Assembly (NCBI GenBank): GCA_900314885.1
Contig: OMWY01000002.1
Location: 62,001 to 126,000, forward strand
Source: an uncultured Eubacteriales bacterium
Lineage (GTDB): Bacteria; Bacillota; Clostridia; Lachnospirales; Lachnospiraceae
Direction of reading: 5' to 3'
DNA: 64,000 nt
Of the stretch, positions 8,132 through 15,629 are shown in pieces. How positions within the stretch are numbered: the first letter of the stretch is position 1; every line of letters begins with the position of its first letter. Under the pieces are notes generated by a model. The model searched no databases. It worked only from the letters and a program-made list of their open reading frames with translations, and had not been told where the DNA came from. The translations under genes and the position numbers were made by a program.

Positions 8132-9730
8132 ATGGTTTACGCAAATGCTTTTTTTCAACTCGTAATCAGAGATAACGGAACGTTCATAAAGTACTTCCCG
8201 CCTATGATGAAGGGAAGACCTCTTGATATGAATGAACTGGCAACATACCTTGCGAAAACGGGAATTCCGTATGATGCTGCTGCTGTAGAAAAGCAGATGT
8301 TATCGGCCAAGGCTCCTGTGCTTATTGAATTGTCGGAAAAGAAAGCTGTGCCTGAGACTGAGAAATGCATTGTCAGTATTTCAAAGGATAATATGGCGGC
8401 CTTTGCGCACTTTATTGCGCCATCTACCGGTGGCAGAGCATTGACGAAGTCTGACATTCAGGGAGAGCTTGATACAGCGGGTGTCAAATTCGGCATAGAT
8501 GAAGAGGCTATAGATAAATATCTTGCCAACAGACAATACTGTACCGAGTTTCAGCTTGCTAAGGGCGTGGAACCGCGTAACGGGTCTAACGCCTCCATTG
8601 AATATAAATTTAATACAGATTTGTCCGTCAAGCCAAAGGAAAATGAGGATGGGTCTGTTGATTTCCACTCTCTTGATATCATGTCCAAGGTTAAGGCAGG
8701 GGATGTAGTGGCGGTCATGATTCCGGCGGACCCGGGGGATCCCGGTAATGATGTTCGGGGGAATGTATTAAAGCCTGCCCAGGTAAAGAAATTAAACTTC
8801 CGCTACGGAAGAAATCTTCACGTATCAGAGGACGGACTTTCGCTCATTTCAGATGTTTCGGGGCACGTAACGCTTGATGGCGACAGAGTTTCGGTATCGG
8901 ATACCTATACCGTAGAAGGAAACGTGGATACATCTACAGGCGATATCAATTATGACGGAAATGTTGAAGTAAAAGGAAACGTCATAGGAGGCTTTAAGAT
9001 AACCGCCTCCGGAGATGTTGATGTTGAGGGAACCGTTGAGGACGCTATTATAGAAGCAGGTGGCCAGATATGCCTTAAGCGAGGTATCCAGGGTATGGGT
9101 AAGGGCACGCTCAAGGCCGGTACCAATATTATCGCAAAGTTCCTTGAGAGCACGAAGGCCATTGCCGGAGGATATATTCAGGCTGACGCCATAATGAATA
9201 GTGAAGTTTCAGCAGGTGGCGACATAAAGGTCGATGGCAGAAAGGGAAATATAACCGGAGGTACAACCAGGTCAGCTTCTCTTGTCGATGTCAAGAACGC
9301 CGGCTCGGATATGGGGATAAAGACCGTATTTGAGGTCGGTGTCGATCCTACTATACTTTCGGACGTGAAGAATACCCAGTCAAGGATGACCGAGCTTGCG
9401 AAGTCTATGGCGAGTTCGAAGCAGCTCATAGAAATGTTCGCTAAGAAGCTAAAGCGCGGTGAAAAGCTTCCACCTGACAAGCTTCTCCAGTTCAAGACTC
9501 TTTCCGATGGATTTAAGAAGGATGCCGCTGAGCTTGAGGGACTTCAGAATAAAATGGGTGAGCTCATGGAGGCTATGGATGAACAGCAGGGTGGATGCGT
9601 AAAGGTAAGAGGAGTGGCCTATCCCGGTGTAAAAATCACAATCAATGACGCAACCATGTATGTCAAGAAACCTGTCCAGTACAGTTCATTTGTTAAGGAT
9701 GGCGCAGATGTGCGCGTGAAAGGACTTTAA
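8132..9730 (+). CDS. fapA: FapA (DUF342) family protein
   Basis: 532 aa. The N-terminal domain, with VAVMIPADPGDPGNDVRGNVL, leads into the repeated polymer-forming beta-helix region typical of DUF342/FapA (INYDGNVEVKGNVIGGFKI, IEAGGQICLKRGIQGMG, IKVDGRKGNITGG). A coiled coil follows (about 410-490) and a small C-terminal beta domain. In Vibrio FapA influences polar flagellar assembly; in Firmicutes such genes sit in flagellar operons with unproven roles. The ATG at 8132 is chosen over a TTG at 8105, which lacks any SD; the SD for 8132 (GGGGG at 8123-8127) is close, so the start is slightly uncertain. Confidence 0.87.
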   Translation: MVYANAFFQLVIRDNGTFIKYFPPMMKGRPLDMNELATYLAKTGIPYDAAAVEKQMLSAKAPVLIELSEKKAVPETEKCIVSISKDNMAAFAHFIAPSTGGRALTKSDIQGELDTAGVKFGIDEEAIDKYLANRQYCTEFQLAKGVEPRNGSNASIEYKFNTDLSVKPKENEDGSVDFHSLDIMSKVKAGDVVAVMIPADPGDPGNDVRGNVLKPAQVKKLNFRYGRNLHVSEDGLSLISDVSGHVTLDGDRVSVSDTYTVEGNVDTSTGDINYDGNVEVKGNVIGGFKITASGDVDVEGTVEDAIIEAGGQICLKRGIQGMGKGTLKAGTNIIAKFLESTKAIAGGYIQADAIMNSEVSAGGDIKVDGRKGNITGGTTRSASLVDVKNAGSDMGIKTVFEVGVDPTILSDVKNTQSRMTELAKSMASSKQLIEMFAKKLKRGEKLPPDKLLQFKTLSDGFKKDAAELEGLQNKMGELMEAMDEQQGGCVKVRGVAYPGVKITINDATMYVKKPVQYSSFVKDGADVRVKGL

Positions 9731-9753
9731 TCCTTCCGAAAGGAGGTAGTGGT

Positions 9754-10092
9754 ATGCCTGTGATGAACATAGACCATCTTGTTATGGCTAACAGGAGTCA
9801 GGAGACTTCCATAGTACAGTCGAATGCTGAATCTAAGATGCCTGCGGCCCAGGTTGCGGCAAACGAAAGAATCCGGCATACTACGGAAGAAAATACCACA
9901 AGGACCACCGAAACCCAGAATATTGTTAAGCAGGACACGAAGTTTGACGCGAGAGAAAAAGGCAAAAATGAATATGTAGCTACCGAGAAAAAGAAGCAGG
10001 AGCCTGAGGATGAGGAAGGCGAAATCCATAATAAGGAGCTCCTTGAACAGATTCTTGGCGTGGAAGGAAGATCAATAGATTTAAAGTTGTAG
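9754..10092 (+). CDS. Small hydrophilic protein of the motility operon, unknown
   Basis: 112 aa, not recognised. There is no membrane segment. It is rich in Gln, Asn, Thr, Glu and Lys, so probably largely disordered until a short predicted helix near the C-terminus (NKELLEQILGV) and the end IDLKL. It is preceded by an excellent SD (AAAGGAGG at 9739-9746), consistent with a real, well-translated gene. It lies between fapA and a membrane-anchored coiled-coil gene with gaps of about 22 bases, clearly in the same operon. Confidence 0.8.
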   Translation: MPVMNIDHLVMANRSQETSIVQSNAESKMPAAQVAANERIRHTTEENTTRTTETQNIVKQDTKFDAREKGKNEYVATEKKKQEPEDEEGEIHNKELLEQILGVEGRSIDLKL

Positions 10093-10114
10093 TTGTGAGG
10101 CAGTTGGTAACAAT

Positions 10115-11011
10115 ATGGAAGCAGTAGTTATTGTAGTTATTATACTTGGCATAGTGGCGCTGTTCGCAAGCTTTTTTATAAAAGAACGCCCGGCCGTGGA
10201 GGAAAGAGAAAAGGATAAAATAGCTTCAGAGATAAAGTCTAAGGCTATGTCTGATGAAAACATGGATGCGATAGTTTCTGAGGCAGTAAAGAGATTTGGG
10301 ACACAGCTCGATGACATTACATCTACCAAGGTAACCGAAGCAGGCGACAAAATGGATGAAAAGGCTAATGAAAAAATGTTAGCCATTAACGATATGTCCG
10401 GTCAGGTTGCCGCTAAAATAGAGGAAAATCATAAAGAGGTCGTTTTTCTTTATGATATGCTGAACGAGAAATCAGATAATTTAAAGGATTATTCCAATAA
10501 GATTGAGGGAATGAAACGTCAGATAGAAAATGACGAAAAAATTCTTCAAAGTATCTCCTCGAGTATAGATGAACGCGAAGCGCTTATGAGAGCGAGCAGG
10601 AATCTTGGCGAGAGTAGAATGGTGGATGACCTTCCTACTGCGGTTGATATTACAGCAGGAAATGATGATACTCGTGAAAGGGCCGGCAGGGCTCCGCTTA
10701 CAGGTATTGAGGCTGCCGCTGCCGCTACGAAAAAAGCGGGAACGGCCGCTAAGGCAGCCGCAAGAAGGAATGCCGTTAAGAAGGCTCCGGAAGCGAAGAT
10801 TACTGACAGTGTATTGGTTGAGACCCTTTTAAACGGTGAAGCCGGCGAAAGCGCTCCATCGATTCAGAGCCCGGCAACTCAGGGTGAGGTCAATAAGCGG
10901 ATAGTTGATATGGCCGACAGCGGTAAGAGTGTTTTAGAGATATCGAAAGAGTTAGGAATGGGACAGGGCGAAGTGAGACTGATACTGGGACTCTATGGCA
11001 ATAAGAGGTAA
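10115..11011 (+). CDS. Membrane-anchored coiled-coil protein, DUF6115-like, at the swrB position
   Basis: 298 aa. One N-terminal transmembrane helix (EAVVIVVIILGIVALFASFF), a charged coiled-coil region (about 30-165), an Ala/Lys-rich linker (about 195-230) and a C-terminal helix-turn-helix-like segment ending GQGEVRLILGLYG. The last segment resembles the DUF6115 end found in flagellar-operon proteins of Clostridia. B. subtilis carries swrB, also a single-pass protein, right after sigD and before rpsB, so this gene is a positional counterpart; homology is not shown. Cytoplasmic orientation is inferred from the KER after the helix. Confidence 0.78.
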   Translation: MEAVVIVVIILGIVALFASFFIKERPAVEEREKDKIASEIKSKAMSDENMDAIVSEAVKRFGTQLDDITSTKVTEAGDKMDEKANEKMLAINDMSGQVAAKIEENHKEVVFLYDMLNEKSDNLKDYSNKIEGMKRQIENDEKILQSISSSIDEREALMRASRNLGESRMVDDLPTAVDITAGNDDTRERAGRAPLTGIEAAAAATKKAGTAAKAAARRNAVKKAPEAKITDSVLVETLLNGEAGESAPSIQSPATQGEVNKRIVDMADSGKSVLEISKELGMGQGEVRLILGLYGNKR

Positions 11012-11016
11012 TATCG

Positions 11017-11751
11017 TTGAAAAGAAAAGATTTTTTACGCGGTTTCGGATGTGGCGTAATAATTGCTGCGTCGATAATCGGAATCGCCATTTTGAATACA
11101 AAGCCTACCGTAACGGATGCCGAGATTATAGCGAGGGCGGAAGCGCTCGGCATGATGACTGAAGATCAGGCAAAAGAGAAGGAACTCGACAGCATTAAGC
11201 AGGAAGCTATTTCGGGAAGCGCCGTTGCTTCATCAACCGGGGAAAATGTTTCATCTGCCGGTATTGCTGATGAAAGTTCCGGCGGCAGTGGATCAACTTC
11301 TTCTGAAGTAAGTTCGGAGCCAAGCACGTTTCATGTTTCAGAAAATAATGGGGCTGTCGCGACAGGAGCGACTATAGTATCAAGCGCTGCTGTGACTGAT
11401 GATAATGGCGAAGACAGTAAATCCGAAACCATTAAGAAATCTGAGCCTGAAAAGTCTACAGGCTCAGCTGATACGAAGGATAGCGAGTCCGTAAAGTCAA
11501 CAGAGAAGACTAATTATCAGACGGCAACGACTTCTGATACGTCTTCTGCTTCATGTACTCTTGCAATAAAGAGCGGAATGTATTCCGAAGAAGTGAGCAG
11601 AATTCTTGCAAGCAATGGGATTGTCGACAGCAGTTCAAAGTTTAATTCTTATCTTATAAAGAATGGATACTCTGACAGGATAAGCGTAGGTACGTATACA
11701 CTGAAACAGGGAATGACTTACGCCGAAATAGCAAGGATTATTACGCGTTAG
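11017..11751 (+). CDS. Membrane-anchored Ser/Thr-rich protein with MltG/YceG-like end
   Basis: 244 aa from a TTG start with AAGAGGT upstream; no better start precedes the N-terminal transmembrane helix (FGCGVIIAASIIGIAIL). After it come a short helical region and a long low-complexity Ser/Thr/Glu segment (about 60-185). The last 60 residues (SGMYSEEVSRILASNGIV, ISVGTYTLKQGMTYAEI) look like the LysM-like N-terminal module of MltG/YceG endolytic transglycosylases, without the catalytic domain. The region should be extracytoplasmic. Five bases separate it from the preceding gene, so it is the last gene of the motility operon. Function unknown; peptidoglycan association is a guess from the module. 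Confidence 0.72.
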   Translation: MKRKDFLRGFGCGVIIAASIIGIAILNTKPTVTDAEIIARAEALGMMTEDQAKEKELDSIKQEAISGSAVASSTGENVSSAGIADESSGGSGSTSSEVSSEPSTFHVSENNGAVATGATIVSSAAVTDDNGEDSKSETIKKSEPEKSTGSADTKDSESVKSTEKTNYQTATTSDTSSASCTLAIKSGMYSEEVSRILASNGIVDSSSKFNSYLIKNGYSDRISVGTYTLKQGMTYAEIARIITR

Positions 11752-11752
11752 A

Positions 11753-11794
11753 CTCCTTCAGTCAGCTTCGCTGGCAGCTCCCTCAGGGAGGGAG
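11753..11794. repeat. Dispersed palindromic repeat (CTCC...CTTCG...CTCCCTC type)
   Basis: Two stems: CAGC-TTC-GCTG and GCTCCCTC-AGG-GAGGGAGC (11777-11795). The overall pattern (CTCC-TTCAGTCAGCTTCGCTG-GCAGCTCCCTC-AGGGAGGGAG) resembles a palindromic repeat I have seen scattered in many Clostridia genomes. It begins two bases after the last motility gene and may end its transcript, although no U-run follows. Confidence 0.6.
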
Positions 11795-11813
11795 CCGAAT
11801 ATGAAGATTTAAC

Positions 11814-11843
11814 TTGACAAAGGCCACACAGGTGTGATATAAT
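11814..11843 (+). promoter_or_regulatory. Consensus sigma-A promoter for rpsB-tsf
   Basis: TTGACA (11814-11819), 18-bp spacer, TATAAT (11838-11843). Both hexamers match the consensus exactly, as expected for a translation-apparatus operon. It makes rpsB-tsf independent of the motility operon upstream. Confidence 0.9.
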
Positions 11844-11860
11844 ATCTCACGTTGTGTGGC
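11823..11860. promoter_or_regulatory. Inverted repeat centred on the rpsB -10 box (operator-like)
   Basis: GCCACACA (11823-11830) and TGTGTGGC (11853-11860) form the outer arms; GTGA (11834-11837) and TCAC (11847-11850) form the inner arms; TATAAT lies in the centre. Because the left arm is upstream of the expected transcription start, this dyad can act only as DNA, for example as a repressor site. Which protein would bind is unknown. Confidence 0.55.
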
Positions 11861-11969
11861 ATTATTATGCCCAAAATAATCACGATGGTTCCGGACCGGT
11901 TGCGCCGCTGGCGTCTGTAGGCCCTATACGCGGGAATCATCGGAAGTATAAACCACAGGAGGTTTTATT
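11850..11969 (+). promoter_or_regulatory. Structured 5' leader of rpsB, possible S2 autoregulatory RNA
   Basis: The leader is about 120 nt. CGATGGTTCC (11883-11892) pairs with GGAATCATCG (11933-11942) over ten positions, closing a GC-rich core that contains a further GCGCC/GGCGT stem. The SD CAGGAGG follows. Ribosomal-protein leaders that bind their own product are common, and S2 is a plausible ligand. I cannot match it to a named RNA family by eye. Confidence 0.5.
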
Positions 11970-12698
11970 ATGAGCGTTATTTCAATGAAACAGTTACTTG
12001 AAGCAGGTGTACACTTTGGCCATCAGACCAGAAGATGGAACCCTAAGATGGCTCCTTATATCTACACCGAGAGAAACAGCATCCACATCATCGACCTTCA
12101 GAAGACAGTAGGCATGGTTGATGACGCTTACAACGCTATCAAGGAGATCGCTGCGAATGGTGGCACTATCCTTTTCGTAGGTACCAAGAAGCAGGCTCAG
12201 GACGCTATCAAGGAAGAAGCAGAGCGTTGCGGTATGTACTATGTTAACGAGAGATGGCTCGGTGGTATGCTCACAAACTTCAGAACAATTAAGACCCGTA
12301 TCGAGAGACTTAAGGAAATCGAGAAGATGAGCGAAGACGGTACATTTGATGTTCTTCCTAAGAAGGAAGTAATCAAGCTCAAGAAGGAGTGGGACAAGCT
12401 TGAGAAGAACATCGGCGGTATCAAGGATATGAAGAAGATTCCTGACGCTATCTTCATCGTAGACCCTAAGAAGGAAAGAATCTGCGTTAAGGAAGCTCAT
12501 TCTCTTAATATCCCTCTTATCGGCATCGCTGATACAAACTGCGATCCTGACGAGCTTACATACGTAATCCCTGGTAACGACGACGCTATCCGTGCCGTAA
12601 GACTTATCGTTGCGAAGATGGCAGACGCTGTTATCGAGGCTAAGCAGGGCGAAGATACAGCAGCTGAGGCTTCAGAGGAAGCTCCTGCAGAGGCATAA
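11970..12698 (+). CDS. rpsB: 30S ribosomal protein S2
   Basis: 242 aa. Signature pieces are [22 protein letters not shown] at the N-terminus, [19 protein letters not shown] and [28 protein letters not shown]. Normal family length; the C-terminal tail is Ala/Glu-rich. The codon choice is strongly biased, as in other highly expressed genes here (tsf, rpsA part). Followed by a short hairpin and tsf, the universal order. SD CAGGAGG at 11956-11962. Confidence 0.98.
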   Translation: MSVISMKQLLEAGVHFGHQTRRWNPKMAPYIYTERNSIHIIDLQKTVGMVDDAYNAIKEIAANGGTILFVGTKKQAQDAIKEEAERCGMYYVNERWLGGMLTNFRTIKTRIERLKEIEKMSEDGTFDVLPKKEVIKLKKEWDKLEKNIGGIKDMKKIPDAIFIVDPKKERICVKEAHSLNIPLIGIADTNCDPDELTYVIPGNDDAIRAVRLIVAKMADAVIEAKQGEDTAAEASEEAPAEA

Positions 12699-12715
12699 TT
12701 AACGGTAATAATAAC

Positions 12716-12739
12716 TGAGGGCCAGTTTACTGACCCTCA
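12716..12739 (+). promoter_or_regulatory. rpsB-tsf intergenic hairpin
   Basis: TGAGGGCCAG, loop TTTA, CTGACCCTCA with one mismatch. There is no U-run, so it may be a processing or attenuation site that sets the S2:EF-Ts ratio and not a full terminator. Confidence 0.5.
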
Positions 12740-12776
12740 TATCAATGTATATAATCAAAGAAAAGAGGATAATAAA

Positions 12777-13709
12777 ATGGCAGCAGTTACAGCAGCACTT
12801 GTTAAGCAGCTCCGTGAAGCAACCGGTTCAGGCATGATGGACTGCAAGAAGGCACTTGGCGCTACTGACGGTGATATTGATAAGGCAGTTGAGTGGCTTC
12901 GTGAGAACGGTCTCATGAAGGCAGCTAAGAGAAATGAGAAGATCGCGGCTGAGGGTGTTTCTTTCGCTAAGACTTCAGATGACGCTAAGAGCGGTGTTAT
13001 CGTTGAGGTTAACTCAGAGACAGATTTCGTAGCTAAGAACGAGAAGTTCCAGGGCTTCGTAGCGGATGTAGCTAATCAGGCTATGAATACTACAGCAGCT
13101 GATGTTGATGCGTTTCTTGAAGAGAAATGGGCTAAGAACCCTTCACAGACGGTTAAGGATGTTCTTACAGAGCAGATCGCTGTTATCGGTGAGAACATGC
13201 ACATCAGAAGATTCGCAAAGCTCACAGAGAACGATGGCTTTGTAGAGACATATATTCATGGCGGCGGAAGAATCGCTGTTGCTCTTGCTGTTAAGAGCAC
13301 GGTAGTTAATGATGCCGTTAAGGAAGCAGCTAAGAATGTCTGCATGCAGATTGCTGCTATGAATCCTGAGTATTTGAATGACGCTGAGGTTCCTCAGGAG
13401 TACAGAGACCATGAAATGGATGTCCTTAAGGCTCAGGTCGCTAACGACCCTGAGATGGCTAAGAAGCCTGAGAATATCGTTGAGAAGATGCTCATCGGAC
13501 GTCTCAACAAGGAGCTTAAGGAGATCTGCCTTGTAGACCAGGTTTACGTTAAGGATAGCTCTATGAGTGTTCAGAAGTATATTGATTCTGTAGCTAAGGA
13601 AAACGGAGCTGAGATCAGCCTTGTTAAGTTTGTTCGTTATGAGACAGGCGAAGGCATCGAGAAGAAGCAGGAAGACTTCGCAGCAGAGGTTGCGGCTCAG
13701 ATTAAGTAA
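12777..13709 (+). CDS. tsf: Elongation factor Ts
   Basis: 310 aa. The N-terminal UBA-like domain has LVKQLREATGSGMMDCKKAL, and ETDFVAKNEKFQGFV is the EF-Tu-contacting signature; the C-terminal dimerisation core is present. It recycles EF-Tu-GDP. SD AAGAGG precedes the ATG. In many Firmicutes pyrH and frr follow, but here a strong terminator closes the transcript straight after tsf. Confidence 0.98.
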   Translation: MAAVTAALVKQLREATGSGMMDCKKALGATDGDIDKAVEWLRENGLMKAAKRNEKIAAEGVSFAKTSDDAKSGVIVEVNSETDFVAKNEKFQGFVADVANQAMNTTAADVDAFLEEKWAKNPSQTVKDVLTEQIAVIGENMHIRRFAKLTENDGFVETYIHGGGRIAVALAVKSTVVNDAVKEAAKNVCMQIAAMNPEYLNDAEVPQEYRDHEMDVLKAQVANDPEMAKKPENIVEKMLIGRLNKELKEICLVDQVYVKDSSMSVQKYIDSVAKENGAEISLVKFVRYETGEGIEKKQEDFAAEVAAQIK

Positions 13710-13734
13710 TAGTCTAAAATTTCATATAGACAAT

Positions 13735-13770
13735 CAAAAGGTCGGATACCGGATGGTATCCGACCTTTTG
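13735..13770. terminator. Strong terminator after tsf
   Basis: A perfect 16-bp stem: CAAAAGGTCGGATACC, loop GGAT, GGTATCCGACCTTTTG. The A-run on the left and T-run on the right make it able to work on both strands. Confidence 0.92.
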
Positions 13771-13837
13771 ATATTCAAAGCTTTATCGAAAAATGCTCTT
13801 CTTATTTGAAAAATATCTTTATTTCACAGGTAAAGTA

Positions 13838-13846
13838 TGCTAAAAT
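13838..13846 (+). promoter_or_regulatory. Extended -10 promoter candidate for the tandem GGDEF genes
   Basis: TGC-TAAAAT fits an extended -10 element; the -35 region at 17-bp spacing (TTTATT) is weak. It lies about 60 bases upstream of the first GGDEF start and after the tsf terminator. Confidence 0.4.
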
Positions 13847-13907
13847 ATATAAGCGGACTTAAAACTTTTTTATAATTATGCCTTAAAGAGCGAGAGGAAC
13901 TAAGAAT

Positions 13908-15629
13908 ATGAGATACCGTAAAAGGATTTCATTTATTATATTTCCGGCAATAGCGATAGCGATACTGATTTCAATATTTGTACTGCTAAGAACTAAAATG
14001 CCGCCAATTCATACTTACCGTGTGTATGACCTCCAAAAAGGGTGGACAGTAGAATTTAACGGAAAAAGGATTATGACGACCGACCTGTCGGATGTCACAC
14101 TCGAAAATGTAAAGAAGGGCGATTCACTGAAGATCAGCCAGAAGTTCTACGACTATGATGATGCTCCTGGCAACAGCCTGGTTTTCAGATCGGTTAATGC
14201 CTATGTCAATGTCAATATTGCCGGGAGAAGTGTCTATACCTCAGGCTTCGACCGCTTCACAGAGGGAAAGGTTGTACCTAAAAAAATACATGATGTCCCT
14301 TTCTCAGACCCATCATCAGGCAAGGTTGTAACGATATCATTTATAGCGGGTTCGGATAATGCCTTTACCGGAATTGAACATATATACATGGGCCGATATA
14401 TTAATGTTTGGAACTATCTCATCAGAAAGAGATTTTCACCATTGATTGTCGGTACATTCCTGTATATATTTTCTATGATGCTTTTTATCCTTTTTCCTCT
14501 GATTTACGCTAGGAAGAAGAGCATGTCTCTTCTGTTTATTGCCATGGCTAGCTTTTGCTTTGGTTTATATACGCTGTGTTTTAATGATGTTCCCGAACTT
14601 ATTTCTATATGGCCTACCGTTTTTATGTATATAGAGTACATGACCCTCTTCTGCATGCCTCTTGCCGTTATGGGCTTTATCGTATCAGATAATGAAGATA
14701 AAACAGGGTGGATGGGAAGGATTCTTGTGACGGTTGATCTTGTTTTTCCTGTGATGGCATTGGTATCGGATTTTATAGGAATAGCCTTGATCAACACCTT
14801 TGTGTTTCCTATGTATGCCCTTACGGCTGTAAATTTTCCGTATTGCATATATCTGATAATTAAGAATGACAGAATAAGGAGAAAGAGAGACAAATATATT
14901 CTTTCCCTCAGCAATGAGAATAAGATAAATTTTGTAGTCATCGGCATTATAGGGCTTTTACTATTTGCCGGGGTAGATATGGTAACCTTTATTATGAGTA
15001 AAATGGGGCTTAAAATCGGTGGCGACGTAAGCCTGACCAACTTTTCTCCATTAGGCTTCGTGACATACGTAAGCTGCCTTACCATGCATTATTTTACCCA
15101 CAGCATGGACCACGTGCTTGAACGGGATGAGAAGGAGATGCTGGAAGGCCTTGCGTACACGGACGCTCTTACAGGACTATCTAACAGGGCGAGGGCTGAG
15201 CAGCTGATGAGCTCTGATTATCTTGCCTCAAAGAACTTCTCTCTTGTAGCGATAGACCTTGACCATCTGAAAGAAACCAATGATACTCTTGGTCACTCTG
15301 AAGGCGATGACTTACTCACAACATTTTCAAAAGCCCTTACGGACGCATTTAATAAGGCTACTCTGATAGCGAGGATGGGTGGCGATGAATTCACGGTTAT
15401 CGCGGTTGGAAAAGGAAATAAAAATATTGACGGCAGGATAAGGGACCTCGATAATTTATGCGCAGATTATGAAAAAGACAAGCCTTATAGGATAAGCTTT
15501 TCATATGGTATCGCCACCTCGAACGAGTCGGAGGCAAATGACCCCCATGGAGTTTACGCGATTGCCGACAGAAGAATGTACGATATGAAAGCTGAACATC
15601 ATAAGAATGGAGAAAAAAATGGGGACTGA
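13908..15629 (+). CDS. Membrane diguanylate cyclase with 7TMR-DISM-like sensor (DGC 1)
   Basis: 573 aa. One N-terminal helix (about 9-27), a ~130-residue extracytoplasmic beta domain of DISMED type (about 30-165), about seven membrane helices (175-400) and a C-terminal GGDEF domain (about 415-570) with DALTGLSNRARAE, the ETNDTLGHSEGDDLL segment and ARMGGDEF. The signature is intact, so cyclase activity (2 GTP to c-di-GMP) is expected. There is no RxxD inhibitory site five residues before GGDEF (NKAT instead). It shares layout with the next gene, with which it overlaps by 11 bases, suggesting an old tandem duplication and co-translation. Confidence 0.88.
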   Translation: MRYRKRISFIIFPAIAIAILISIFVLLRTKMPPIHTYRVYDLQKGWTVEFNGKRIMTTDLSDVTLENVKKGDSLKISQKFYDYDDAPGNSLVFRSVNAYVNVNIAGRSVYTSGFDRFTEGKVVPKKIHDVPFSDPSSGKVVTISFIAGSDNAFTGIEHIYMGRYINVWNYLIRKRFSPLIVGTFLYIFSMMLFILFPLIYARKKSMSLLFIAMASFCFGLYTLCFNDVPELISIWPTVFMYIEYMTLFCMPLAVMGFIVSDNEDKTGWMGRILVTVDLVFPVMALVSDFIGIALINTFVFPMYALTAVNFPYCIYLIIKNDRIRRKRDKYILSLSNENKINFVVIGIIGLLLFAGVDMVTFIMSKMGLKIGGDVSLTNFSPLGFVTYVSCLTMHYFTHSMDHVLERDEKEMLEGLAYTDALTGLSNRARAEQLMSSDYLASKNFSLVAIDLDHLKETNDTLGHSEGDDLLTTFSKALTDAFNKATLIARMGGDEFTVIAVGKGNKNIDGRIRDLDNLCADYEKDKPYRISFSYGIATSNESEANDPHGVYAIADRRMYDMKAEHHKNGEKNGD

